64,000 bases of DNA from Agrococcus sp. ARC_14 (GTDB lineage Bacteria > Actinomycetota > Actinomycetes > Actinomycetales > Microbacteriaceae): the NCBI RefSeq assembly GCF_022436485.1, contig NZ_JAKUDO010000001.1, positions 2,046,001 through 2,110,000 of the forward strand. The letters are read 5' to 3'. Shown here one piece after another: positions 53,917-62,851 of the stretch. Under the pieces are notes generated by a model. The model saw nothing but the letters and a program-made list of their open reading frames with translations. It did not search any database and was not told the DNA's origin. The position numbers and the translations under genes were made by a program. Numbering within the stretch: position 1 is the stretch's first letter; each line of letters begins with the position of its first letter.

Positions 53917-54575
53917 TGGGCGTGCCCCGCGTGCTCGACCACATCGTGCTGGCAGGGCCCGACCTCGCTGCGCTCGTCGACGGCTTCGAGCGCACCACCG
54001 GCGTGCGGGCGGCTCCCGGCGGCCGGCACCCGAGCGGCACCGCGAACGCGCTGATCGCCTTCTCGCGCGGCGGCGAGCGGGTGCGGCAGTACCTCGAGCT
54101 CATCGGCCCCGACGCCGAGGCCGGCTGGGCGGCGGCCGATGTGCCGCGGTTCGGCATCGCCGGGCTCTCGGCACCGAGGGTCGCGAGCTTCGCGATCGCG
54201 CCGGACGATCTCGACGCGGCTGTCGCCGCCGCACGCGACGCGGGGCTGGCATACGGCGACATCGAGCCGCTCTCCCGCACGACGCCGGACGGGCGCGAGC
54301 TCGCCTGGCGCCTCGGGCTGCCGAGCGACGAGACCGAGCCGCCGTTCCTCATCGACTGGGGCGCGACCCCGCATCCCGCGCTCGACGATCTGCCGGTGCT
54401 CGAGCTCGTCGCGCTGCGACGCCTGACGCGCGAGCCCGACGCGGAGCGCGCACGCTTCGCCGCGCTCGGCATCGAGGTCGGCGACGGGCCGGATGCGCTG
54501 CAGATCGCCGAGGCGGATGGCGACGGGATCGAGCTCGAGGTGGCGGTCGAGGGCGGCACGGTGGTCATCCGCTGA
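53916..54575 (+). CDS. VOC family protein (glyoxalase-like)
   Basis: 219 residues. The first VOC half begins RVLDHIVLAGPDLAALVDGFERTTGV with a metal-type histidine; HPSGTANALIAF and RQYLELIGPD follow. The second half contains LPVLELVALRRLTREPDAERARFAALGIE. It resembles the glyoxalase_3 group, whose substrates are mostly unknown. Last gene of the ABC/flavin operon. Confidence 0.8.
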   Translation: MGVPRVLDHIVLAGPDLAALVDGFERTTGVRAAPGGRHPSGTANALIAFSRGGERVRQYLELIGPDAEAGWAAADVPRFGIAGLSAPRVASFAIAPDDLDAAVAAARDAGLAYGDIEPLSRTTPDGRELAWRLGLPSDETEPPFLIDWGATPHPALDDLPVLELVALRRLTREPDAERARFAALGIEVGDGPDALQIAEADGDGIELEVAVEGGTVVIR

Positions 54576-54660
54576 CAGCTCTGCTCTTCCCTTCCCGGCC
54601 CCGCCGCGCTTTGCTGGCAGTGCGAGGAGATCTCTCGCGCTGCAGTCAAGGAGGACGGCA

Positions 54661-54897
54661 ATGGCATCTGTCGCACGGATCACCACCATCAGCGCCCGCT
54701 CGGAGCAGAGCTTCGAGGACGCGATCAGCCAGGGCATCGCGCGCGCGAACGAGACGCTGCGCGGCATCGAGGGCGCGTGGGTCAAGGACCACGTCGTCAA
54801 CATCAAGGACGGCACCATCACCTCGTGGCAGGTCACGATGGAGCTCACGTTCGTGCTCGACGACGCGGGCCCCGTGGTCGACGGCTCGGCCGACTGA
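54661..54897 (+). CDS. Dodecin (flavin-binding)
   Basis: 78 residues; AAGGAGG lies seven bases before ATG 54661. Dodecin features are complete: VARITTISARSEQSFEDAISQGIARANETLRGIEGAWVKD, VNIKDGTITSWQVTMELTFVL, with the flavin-stacking W in TSWQVTM. Dodecins form 12-mers that store FMN, riboflavin or related flavins. Lying 85 bases after the flavin-linked operon, it may buffer flavin for the monooxygenase. Confidence 0.9.
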   Translation: MASVARITTISARSEQSFEDAISQGIARANETLRGIEGAWVKDHVVNIKDGTITSWQVTMELTFVLDDAGPVVDGSAD

Positions 54898-54904
54898 GCC
54901 TCGC

Positions 54905-54985
54905 CGGCAGCGGCGCACAGGAGCGCGGGGCCGACGCGGGTGCATGCCTCGGTCGACCCCGCGGAGCGCCTGTGCGCCGCTGCCG
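54905..54985 (+). terminator. Long structured hairpin after dodecin
   Basis: CGGCAGCGGCGCACAGG (54905-54921) is perfectly complementary to 54969-54985 (17 bp), enclosing 47 bases with further internal pairing (GCGGGG with CCCCGC). It starts seven bases after the dodecin stop. It is far longer than a simple terminator. Confidence 0.6.
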
Positions 54986-55074
54986 TCCCGCAATCAACGG
55001 ACCCGCGCATCCGAATGCTTCCCTGTGATTCGCATCTGAGTACGCTGTTACGCAACTGAGACGGGGAGATGACG

Positions 55075-56664
55075 ATGTCCGACATCACATTCCAGCTGCT
55101 GGCGATCGGGATCTACTTCGCGGCGATGATCGCGATCGGCCTCTACGCGGCTCGCAAGACCAAGAGCCACGAGGACTACATGCTCGCGGGCCGCGACCTC
55201 AACCCGTTCACCGCGGCGCTCTCGGCCGGCGCATCCGACATGTCGGGCTGGCTCATGATGGGTCTGCCGGGCGCCATCTACGCCGCCGGGCTCATCGAGG
55301 CCTGGATCGCGATCGGCCTGACGATCGGCGCCTTCCTCAACTGGCAGTTCGTCGCCCCCAGGCTGCGGGCCTACACCGAGGTCTCGAACAACTCGATCAC
55401 GATCCCGAGCTTCTTCGAGAACCGCCTCCGCGACCGCACGCGGCTGCTCCGCGTCGTCTCGGGCGTCATCATCCTCGTCTTCTTCACCTTCTACGTCTCC
55501 TCCGGCATGGTCGCCGGCGGCGTCTTCTTCGAGTCGACGTACGGCGTCGAGTACATCTGGGGCATGCTGCTCGTCAGCGGCGTCACGCTGCTCTACACGC
55601 TCTTCGGCGGCTTCCTCGGCGCATCGCTCACGGATGTCGTGCAGGGCCTGATGATGTTCTTCGCCCTCATCATCGTGCCGGTCATCGCCTTCTTCACCGT
55701 CGGCGGCCTGCAGGGCGTGCAGCAGGGCATCGCAGACTCCGGAGCCCGGCTGACCGGCCTCTTCCCTGCCGAGATGGACGGCATGGTCTGGCTCGGCATC
55801 ATCTCTGCCCTCGCCTGGGGTCTCGGCTACGTCGGCCAGCCGCACATCATCGTGCGCTTCATGGCCCTCAAGACCGTGCACGACGCGAAGGCCGGTCGCA
55901 ACATCGGCATCAGCTGGATGGCGATCTCGCTCATCGGCGCGGTCGTCGCCGGCTTCGTCGGCATCGCCTATGTGGAGCAGCAGGGCATCGAGCTCTCCAA
56001 CCCGGAGACGGTGGTGCTGCTGATGTCGCAGGCGCTGCTGCACCCGTTCCTGGCCGGCCTCGTGCTGGCCGCCGTGCTCGCCGCGATCATGTCGACGCTC
56101 TCCAGCCAGCTGATCGTCTGCTCGTCGGCGCTCGTCGAGGATCTCTTCCAGGTGTTCGCCAAGCGGCAGCCATCGCAGAAGGTGCTCGTCATCCTCGGCC
56201 GCGCTTGCGTGCTCGCCGTCGCGGTCATCGCCATGCTGCTCGCCATCACGCCGAGCGACACCATCCTCGGCCTCGTCGGCTTCGCCTGGGCGGGCTTCGG
56301 TGCCGCGTTCGGCCCGATCGTGGTGCTGAGCCTCTACTGGCGCAAGCTCACAAACTGGGGAGCGCTCGCCGGCATGATCGTGGGCGCTGCGACCGTGTTC
56401 ATCTGGGATGCCATCGAGAAGGCGAACACCGTCGACGGCACGGTCGCGACCGGCTTCGAGTTCTTCACGCTCTACGAGATCGTGCCGGGCTTCTTCCTCA
56501 ACCTGCTCGTCGCCGTGGTCGTCAGCCTGGCAGCCCCCAAGCACAACCCGGAGGTCGACGAGGAGTTCACGCGCACCGGCACGATCGTCGCTCTCGGCAA
56601 GGGGGCGACGGTCGCCGACCACCCGAGCGCAGCGGCCGCGGCCGACCGCAACGCGCTGCCCTGA
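55075..56664 (+). CDS. putP: PutP-like sodium/proline symporter
   Basis: 529 residues. ATG 55075 is preferred because GGGGAG is six bases upstream; ATG 55069 abuts that site. About 13 helices with solute:sodium symporter motifs: HEDYMLAGRDLNPFTAALSAGASDMSGWLMMGLPG (the PutP Na+/proline region), ALAWGLGYVGQPHIIVRFMA, and GFAWAGFGAAFGP. It imports proline with sodium. Flanked by hairpins on both sides, so it is a single transcript. Confidence 0.9.
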   Translation: MSDITFQLLAIGIYFAAMIAIGLYAARKTKSHEDYMLAGRDLNPFTAALSAGASDMSGWLMMGLPGAIYAAGLIEAWIAIGLTIGAFLNWQFVAPRLRAYTEVSNNSITIPSFFENRLRDRTRLLRVVSGVIILVFFTFYVSSGMVAGGVFFESTYGVEYIWGMLLVSGVTLLYTLFGGFLGASLTDVVQGLMMFFALIIVPVIAFFTVGGLQGVQQGIADSGARLTGLFPAEMDGMVWLGIISALAWGLGYVGQPHIIVRFMALKTVHDAKAGRNIGISWMAISLIGAVVAGFVGIAYVEQQGIELSNPETVVLLMSQALLHPFLAGLVLAAVLAAIMSTLSSQLIVCSSALVEDLFQVFAKRQPSQKVLVILGRACVLAVAVIAMLLAITPSDTILGLVGFAWAGFGAAFGPIVVLSLYWRKLTNWGALAGMIVGAATVFIWDAIEKANTVDGTVATGFEFFTLYEIVPGFFLNLLVAVVVSLAAPKHNPEVDEEFTRTGTIVALGKGATVADHPSAAAAADRNALP

Positions 56665-56670
56665 CCGAGC

Positions 56671-56716
56671 CGGCGACGGCGGTCGCGGACACCTGTTCGT
56701 CGCCCGCCGTTCGCCG
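56671..56716 (+). terminator. Hairpin after putP
   Basis: CGGCGACGGCGG (56671-56682) pairs with CCGCCGTTCGCCG (56704-56716) with one bulge, seven bases after the putP stop. Confidence 0.45.
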
Positions 56717-56790
56717 ACCGGACACGGGCGCCGCGATAGCCTGAGTGGTCGCGGCGCCTGGGTGCGTGCTGCGGCGTGCCCGGAGGCGAG

Positions 56791-59700
56791 ATGAGCGAGA
56801 CGACAGCAGGAGTCCTGGCGAGCGGACACCTGGCACCGTCGCCCCGCACCCTGCTCGACGTGCTGCGCGAGAGCGTGCTCTCGAACCCCGACGGCTCCGC
56901 GCTCGAGGATGCGCAGGGCGCGCTCTCCTATCGCGAGCTCATGGCGGCCGTCATCCGCACCGCTGCCCGCCTCTCCCTCGAGGGCGTCGGCCGCGGCGAT
57001 CGGGTCGGGGTGCGAATGCCCTCCGGCACGCGAGCGCTGTACATCGCGATCCTGGGCATCATGGCCGCGGGCGCCGCCTACGTGCCCGTCGACGCCGACG
57101 ACCCGGAGGAGCGCGCGCAGCTCGTCTTCGGCGAGGCCGGCGTCGCCGGAGTCATCACCGGCAGCGGGCAGTACACGGCCGCGGACCGGTCTGGCAGCGC
57201 CGTCGACACCGCCCGCCCAGCCACGACCGTCACCGCGACTGCGCTCTTCGAAGGCGACCCCGCGCATCCGAGCACGGCAGGGCTGCCGATCCCGACGCTG
57301 CCGACACCCGACGACGACGCGTGGATCATCTTCACCTCCGGCTCGACGGGCACGCCGAAGGGCGTCGCCGTCAGCCACCGCTCGGCTGCCGCCTTCGTCG
57401 ACGCCGAGTCGCGCATCTTCCTGCAGGAGGAGCCGATCGGGCCCGGCGATCGCGTGCTGGCGGGGCTCTCCGTCGCGTTCGACGCCAGCTGCGAGGAGAT
57501 GTGGCTCGCGTGGGGCCACGGCGCCTGCCTCGTGCCGGCGCCCCGCTCGCTCGTGCGCAGCGGCATGGACCTGGGCCCGTGGCTCACGCTGCGCGGCATC
57601 ACGATCGTCTCGACCGTGCCGACGCTCGCGTCGCTGTGGCCCGCATCGTCGCTCGAGAACGTGCGGCTGCTCATCTTCGGCGGCGAGGCCTGCCCGCAAG
57701 AGCTGGTCGACCGGCTGGCGACCGAGGGCCGCGAGGTCTGGAACACCTACGGGCCGACCGAGGCGACCGTCGTCGCCTGCGCGGCGCAGCTCTCCCCCGG
57801 CGAGCCCGTGCGCATCGGCCTGCCGCTCGACGGGTGGGATCTCGCGGTCGTCGACGAGGCCGGGCAGCCGGTCGCCGAGGGCGGCACCGGCGAGCTCATC
57901 ATCGGCGGCGTCGGCCTCGCGCACTACCTCGACCCCGCGAAGGATGCGGAGAAGTACGCGCCGCTCCCCTCGCTCGGGTGGCAGCGCGCCTATCGATCCG
58001 GCGACATGGTGCGCTTCGACCGCGACGGGCTCTTCTTCGCCGGCCGCGCCGACGACCAGGTGAAGGTCGGCGGCCGCCGCATCGAGCTCGGCGAGATCGA
58101 GGCGGCGCTCAGCGCGCTGCCCGGCGTGAGCGCCGCAGCCGTGGCGGTGCAGCAGACGGATGCGGGCAACCAGGTGCTGGTGGGCTACCTCGGCTGCGAC
58201 GTGGAGACCTTCGACCGCCAAGCGGCCAACGAGCGGCTGCGCGAGGCGCTGCCGGCGGCGATCGTGCCGGTGCTCGCCCTGCTGCCGGAGCTGCCCGTGC
58301 GGGTCTCCGGCAAGGTCGACAAGCGAGCGCTCCCCTGGCCGCTCGAGGAGAGCGCCTTCGAGGCGTCCGGCAGCGCGCCGGGGCTCGCGGCGCTCGCCGC
58401 CGACTGGCAAGCGGTGCTCGGCCTGCCGGCGACCGGCGAGGACGACGACTTCTTCGCGCTCGGCGGCGGCTCCCTCGCGGCTGCGCAGCTCGTCACCCGC
58501 ATCCGGCAGCGCGACCCCGAGTTCACGGTCGCCGACATCTACGCCTACCCGCGCCTGGGCGCGATGGCGGCAGAGCTCGCCGCACGCGTCTCCACCGGCG
58601 CGCAGGAGCCCGCCTCGACGCACGAGATCGCGCGCACGCCCAAGGACACCCAGTGGATCCAGACGCTGCTGGGCGTGCCGCTGTTCATCCTCAGCGGCAC
58701 GCGCTGGCTGCTGGCCGCCCTCACGATCTCGACGCTGCTGCAGGCGTGGACGGGCTTCGAGGCACTGCCGACGGCGAACCCGTGGCTGCTGGTCGTCGGG
58801 CTGGCGATCTTCGCGACCCCCTTCGGGCGCATGGGCATCGCGGTGGTGGCGGCCAGGCTGCTGCTGCGCGGCCTGCAGGCCGGCGACTACCCGCGCGGCG
58901 GCAGCGTGCACCTGCGACTGTGGCTCGCCGAGCAGATCGCGCAGCAGGCGGGCGCCGTGAGCCTCGCCGGCGCACCGTGGGTGACGCTGTACGCGCGGGC
59001 CCTCGGCGCCAGGATCGGCAGAGATGCAGACCTGCATTCGGTGCCGCCCGTCACGGGCATGCTGCGCATCGGCAACGGCGCATCCATCGAGCCGGAGGTC
59101 GACCTCACCGGCTACTGGATCGACGGCGACCTCGTGCGCATCGGCGCGATCCGCATCGGCGCGCGCAGCTCGGTGGGCGCGCGCTCGACCCTCGCCCCCG
59201 GCACCCGCATCGGCAAGGACGCTGTCGTCGAGCCCGGCTCCGCCGTCTTCGGCCGCGTGCGATCCGGCGAGCGCTGGTCTGGCTCCCCCGCCCGCCGCGT
59301 CGGCTCGGCGAAGTCGTGGTGGCCGGCGGAGCGCCCGCCGCACACGAAGGGCTGGGCGTGGGCCTATGGCCTCTCGGCGATCGGCCTCTCGCTCATCCCG
59401 CTGCTGGCATTCCTCGCCGGCGGCGTCGTGCTCGCGCTCGGCATCCGCGGTGCCGACGGCCTCGGCGAGGTCGCGCTGCTCGCGCTCGCCTGGCTGGTGC
59501 CCGCAGCGCTCGTCGCCGGGCTCGTGCTCGCCGGACTCATCGTGCTGGTGGTGCGGCTGCTCGCGATCGGCCTCACGGCCGGCGTCTTCCCCGTGCACAG
59601 CGCCAACGGCTGGAAGGTCTGGGCGACGGAGCGGCTGCTCGATGCTGCGCGCACGATCCTCTTCCCGCTCTACGCATCCCTCTTCACGCCCGTCTGGCTG

Positions 59701-60765
59701 CGCATGCTCGGCGCCCGCATCGGCCGCGATGCCGAGATCTCGACGGTGCTGCTCATCCCCACCATGACGACCGTGCACTCCGGAGCCTTCCTCGCCGACG
59801 ACACGCTCGTCGCCTCCTACGAGCTGGGCGGCGGCTGGGTGCGCATCGCGCATGCCGAGATCGGAGAGCGGGCCTTCCTCGGCAACTCCGGCATGGCGAG
59901 CGCCGGCAACCGCATCCCGAACGACGCCCTCGTCGCGGTGCTCTCGGCAGCGCCCCGCAAGTCGAAGAAGGGCTCGTCGTGGCTCGGCTCCCCGCCCGTG
60001 CGGCTGCGGCGCACGCCGGTCGAGACCGACATCGCCCGCACCTACGAGCCGCCGCTGCGGCTGCGCGTCGCCCGCACGCTGTGGGAGCTGTGCCGCATCG
60101 TTCCGGTGTTCGTCACGATCGCGATCGGCATCGGCGTCATGCTCACCCTGCTGTGGGTGGCGGATGCGTGGGGCGGGCTCGCGGCGGTGCTGCTGAGCGG
60201 CGTCGTGATGCTCGCCGCCGGCGCCGTCGCGGCCGGTGTCAGCACGGCCGCGAAGTGGGCGCTCGTCGGTCGGATCCCGGCGGCCGAGACGCCGCTGTGG
60301 TCGTCGTTCGTGTGGCGCAGCGAGGTCGCAGACACCTTCGTCGAGATGGTGGCTGCGCCCTGGTTCGCACAGTCTGCGGCCGGCACCCCAGCGCTCGTCT
60401 GGTGGCTGCGCAGCCTCGGCGCGACGATCGGGCACGGCGTCTGGTGCGAGAGCTACTGGCTGCCGGAGGCCGACCTCGTGACGCTCGGGGATGCATCCAC
60501 CGTCAACCGCGGCTGCGTGGTCCAGACCCACCTCTTCCACGACCGGATCATGTCGATCGACGCCGTCACGCTCGATCACGGCGCGACGCTCGGTCCGCAC
60601 AGCGTCATCCTGCCCGCCGCCCGCATCGGCGAGCACGCCACCGTCGGCCCCGCCTCGCTCGTCATGCGCGGCGAGCTCGTGCCCGATCGCAGCCGCTGGA
60701 GCGGCAACCCGATCGGGCCGTGGCGCGAGGTGAAGGTCGCCGACTACCATGCGGTGAGCACATGA
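56791..60765 (+). CDS. Pls/PosA-type non-ribosomal peptide synthetase (A-PCP-membrane-hexapeptide)
   Basis: 1324 residues; GGAGGCGAG precedes ATG 56791. Residues 1-515 are an adenylation domain: FTSGSTGTPKGVAVSH, FDAS at 230-233, NTYGPTEATV, YRSGD and GKVDKRALP. Residues 530-600 are a peptidyl carrier with attachment serine S561 in GGGSLAAAQL. There is no condensation domain. The rest alternates paired membrane helices with left-handed beta-helix (hexapeptide) blocks: about 760-850, 980-1060 and 1210-1310. This is the layout of epsilon-poly-L-lysine synthetase and relatives, in which the soluble repeats join amino acids in an iterative way. The monomer (lysine, diaminobutyrate, alanine) is not readable by eye. 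Overlaps the M1 peptidase gene by ATGA. Confidence 0.9.
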   Translation: MSETTAGVLASGHLAPSPRTLLDVLRESVLSNPDGSALEDAQGALSYRELMAAVIRTAARLSLEGVGRGDRVGVRMPSGTRALYIAILGIMAAGAAYVPVDADDPEERAQLVFGEAGVAGVITGSGQYTAADRSGSAVDTARPATTVTATALFEGDPAHPSTAGLPIPTLPTPDDDAWIIFTSGSTGTPKGVAVSHRSAAAFVDAESRIFLQEEPIGPGDRVLAGLSVAFDASCEEMWLAWGHGACLVPAPRSLVRSGMDLGPWLTLRGITIVSTVPTLASLWPASSLENVRLLIFGGEACPQELVDRLATEGREVWNTYGPTEATVVACAAQLSPGEPVRIGLPLDGWDLAVVDEAGQPVAEGGTGELIIGGVGLAHYLDPAKDAEKYAPLPSLGWQRAYRSGDMVRFDRDGLFFAGRADDQVKVGGRRIELGEIEAALSALPGVSAAAVAVQQTDAGNQVLVGYLGCDVETFDRQAANERLREALPAAIVPVLALLPELPVRVSGKVDKRALPWPLEESAFEASGSAPGLAALAADWQAVLGLPATGEDDDFFALGGGSLAAAQLVTRIRQRDPEFTVADIYAYPRLGAMAAELAARVSTGAQEPASTHEIARTPKDTQWIQTLLGVPLFILSGTRWLLAALTISTLLQAWTGFEALPTANPWLLVVGLAIFATPFGRMGIAVVAARLLLRGLQAGDYPRGGSVHLRLWLAEQIAQQAGAVSLAGAPWVTLYARALGARIGRDADLHSVPPVTGMLRIGNGASIEPEVDLTGYWIDGDLVRIGAIRIGARSSVGARSTLAPGTRIGKDAVVEPGSAVFGRVRSGERWSGSPARRVGSAKSWWPAERPPHTKGWAWAYGLSAIGLSLIPLLAFLAGGVVLALGIRGADGLGEVALLALAWLVPAALVAGLVLAGLIVLVVRLLAIGLTAGVFPVHSANGWKVWATERLLDAARTILFPLYASLFTPVWLRMLGARIGRDAEISTVLLIPTMTTVHSGAFLADDTLVASYELGGGWVRIAHAEIGERAFLGNSGMASAGNRIPNDALVAVLSAAPRKSKKGSSWLGSPPVRLRRTPVETDIARTYEPPLRLRVARTLWELCRIVPVFVTIAIGIGVMLTLLWVADAWGGLAAVLLSGVVMLAAGAVAAGVSTAAKWALVGRIPAAETPLWSSFVWRSEVADTFVEMVAAPWFAQSAAGTPALVWWLRSLGATIGHGVWCESYWLPEADLVTLGDASTVNRGCVVQTHLFHDRIMSIDAVTLDHGATLGPHSVILPAARIGEHATVGPASLVMRGELVPDRSRWSGNPIGPWREVKVADYHAVST

Positions 60766-62141
60766 GCCGCAGCAGCCAGAGCCCAGCGCCCGCCACGCAG
60801 CCCGTCGGCGGCGAGCCCTACGCCCCCGCATCCGGCAGCCTCGGCTGGAGCGCGCTGCACTACGACCTCGAGCTGCAGTACCGCATGGCCACGAATCGGC
60901 TCGACGCTGTCGCGCGCATCACCGGGCGCGCCGAGCGCGAGCTGACGGCGATCGGGCTCGACCTCGTCGGCCTGCGCGTCGGCAAGGTCGTGGTCGACGG
61001 CGAGCGCCGCACGCAGCACGCACAGCGGCCGGGCAGGCTCACCGTCACGCCGGCGGCGCCGATCGCCGCGGGTGCGACGTTCGAGCTCGAGATCGCCTAC
61101 TCCGGATCCCCCGCGCCACGCAGAAGCCCCTGGGGGACGGTCGGCTGGGAGGAGCTCGAGGACGGCGTGATCGTCGCCTCGCAGCCCACCGGCGCCCCCA
61201 CCTGGTACCCGTGCAACGACCGCCCCTCGAACAAGGCGACCCACCGCATCCGCATCACCACCGAGCAGAGCTACCGGGTCATCGCGACGGGCGCGCTCGT
61301 CGATGAGCGCACGAGCTCAGGGCGCACGACCCGCACCTTCGAGAGCCGCGTGCCGGTCGCCACCTACCTCACCACCGTGCAGATCGGTCGGTATGTGCGC
61401 CGCGCGACCTCACAGGACGAGGTGCCGGTCGTGGCGTACTACCCACCGGCGCTCGAGCGGCGGGTGCTCGCGGATCTCGCACCGCTGCCGCGCATGCTCA
61501 CGTGCTTCGTCGAGCGCTTCGGGCCCTACCCCTTCGATGACTACACCGTGGTCGTCACGGCCGACGACCTGGAGATACCGCTGGAGTCGCAGGCGGGTGC
61601 GGTGTTCGGCGCCAACCTCATCGACGGGCACGGCGGCGAGGAGCGCCTCGTCGCGCACGAGCTCGCGCATCAGTGGTTCGGCAACAGCGTCGGGGTGGCC
61701 GGCTGGCAGCACATCTGGCTCAACGAGGGGCTCGCGTGCTACGCGGAGTGGCTGTGGTCGGAAGCGGCCGGCAGGCAGTCGACCGACGAGCTCGCGCGCG
61801 AGCACCACCGGCTGCTGCAGCGGCTGCCGCAGGACATCGTGCTCGGCGACCCGGGTGCCGCGCTCATGTTCGACGACCGCATCTACAAGCGCGGCGCCCT
61901 GCTCGTGCACGCGCTGCGGCTGACGCTCGGCGATGTGCGCCTCTTCGGCCTGCTGCACGACTGGACGGCGCTGCACGCGCAGTCGACCGCGACCACCGAG
62001 GATTTCCGGCGGCTGGCGAACAAGGCCTCGGATGCGCCGCTCGACGCGCTCTTCGATGCGTGGCTGGTCGAGACGGCGCTGCCGCCGCTGCCCGTCTCGC
62101 AGGTGCGGACCGGCAGTGCGAAGGCCCGCCACCGGCGCTGA
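60762..62141 (+). CDS. M1 family metallopeptidase coupled to the Pls-like synthetase
   Basis: 459 residues, about half the size of aminopeptidase N. The zinc site is HELAHQWFGNSVGVAG (H299, E300, H303) with E322 in WLNEGLACYAEW. The GAMEN exopeptidase motif is replaced by ESQAGAVFG, so aminopeptidase activity may differ. An N-terminal beta saddle precedes (ALHYDLELQYRM...). No signal peptide is seen. Coupling to the synthetase suggests processing, immunity or degradation of its product; M1-type poly-lysine-degrading enzymes are reported from producers, which supports but does not prove this. Confidence 0.85.
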   Translation: MSRSSQSPAPATQPVGGEPYAPASGSLGWSALHYDLELQYRMATNRLDAVARITGRAERELTAIGLDLVGLRVGKVVVDGERRTQHAQRPGRLTVTPAAPIAAGATFELEIAYSGSPAPRRSPWGTVGWEELEDGVIVASQPTGAPTWYPCNDRPSNKATHRIRITTEQSYRVIATGALVDERTSSGRTTRTFESRVPVATYLTTVQIGRYVRRATSQDEVPVVAYYPPALERRVLADLAPLPRMLTCFVERFGPYPFDDYTVVVTADDLEIPLESQAGAVFGANLIDGHGGEERLVAHELAHQWFGNSVGVAGWQHIWLNEGLACYAEWLWSEAAGRQSTDELAREHHRLLQRLPQDIVLGDPGAALMFDDRIYKRGALLVHALRLTLGDVRLFGLLHDWTALHAQSTATTEDFRRLANKASDAPLDALFDAWLVETALPPLPVSQVRTGSAKARHRR

Positions 62142-62209
62142 GCGACCACCCGGGACGGCGGCCGCTCAGCGGTCGTCGAGGTGCTCGGCACTCGCCGAGA
62201 CTCATCGCG

Positions 62210-62851
62210 TCAGAGCGCTCGGCCGCGATACATCCGCGCTGCCAGGGCCGTCGCGATGACGATCCCGACGATGCCGATCAGGATGCCGACGAGCACCATG
62301 ACCTCGACGGGCGTGCTGGCCAGCGCCTGCTGCAGCGGAGCGAGCATGCCGGTGGCCTGTCCGAGCCAGGCCCCACCCGCCACCACGAACGCCGGGGCGT
62401 AGGCCATGAGGCGCCCGCGGGAGTAGCCGATGCGGAAGAACACGGGCAGCTGCAGCGCCAACGACAGGCCGACGATCGCCGCGGCCGCAGCGTGCGCGAT
62501 CAGCAGGATCCCCGGCGCCACCTGATCGCCGCGCACGGCGGCCATCACGAGCGTCACGGCAGTGGCGAGCGCGGCGGCGGAGAGGTAATAGGTCACCAGC
62601 GCGATGACGCGACCGATGACCACCGTGCTGCGCGCAATCGGCAGCAGCCCGTAGAGCGTGTCGAGGCGGCCCTTCTCGTCGCCCAGGAACGGCGCCGAGA
62701 CCATGAGCGAGGTGACGAGCGCTGCAGCCAGGATCGCCATCCCCGGCACGGGCAGCACGACGCCGACCACGACGACGAACAGCAGCGTGAGGAGCGTCTG
62801 CTTCCGGGCGAACCACGAGAGCAGGTCGAAGCGTGCGAATGCGGCGATCAT
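62210..62851 (-). CDS. ABC-2 type membrane protein
   Basis: 213 residues with six hydrophobic segments (FVVVVGVVLPVPGMAILAAALV; FLGDEKGRLDTLYGLLPIARSTVVIGRVIALV; and LVGILIGIVGIVIATAL at the end). The DEKGRLDTLYGLLPI loop is characteristic of the ABC2_membrane_5-like half-exporters found with GntR regulators. It overlaps the ATPase gene by ATGA. Convergent with the M1 gene. Confidence 0.82.
   Translation of the reverse strand: MIAAFARFDLLSWFARKQTLLTLLFVVVVGVVLPVPGMAILAAALVTSLMVSAPFLGDEKGRLDTLYGLLPIARSTVVIGRVIALVTYYLSAAALATAVTLVMAAVRGDQVAPGILLIAHAAAAAIVGLSLALQLPVFFRIGYSRGRLMAYAPAFVVAGGAWLGQATGMLAPLQQALASTPVEVMVLVGILIGIVGIVIATALAARMYRGRAL

Noticed and set aside
55048..60831. 1927-residue open frame on the minus strand
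   Set aside because: Longest frame in the window, but antisense to putP and the Pls-like gene, low complexity (Arg/Asp/Glu/Gly/Ala) and without domains.
56745..62141. 1798-residue plus frame covering the Pls-like gene and the M1 gene
   Set aside because: Only its last 459 codons (from 60762) are the real M1 gene; the rest is the shifted frame of the synthetase gene.
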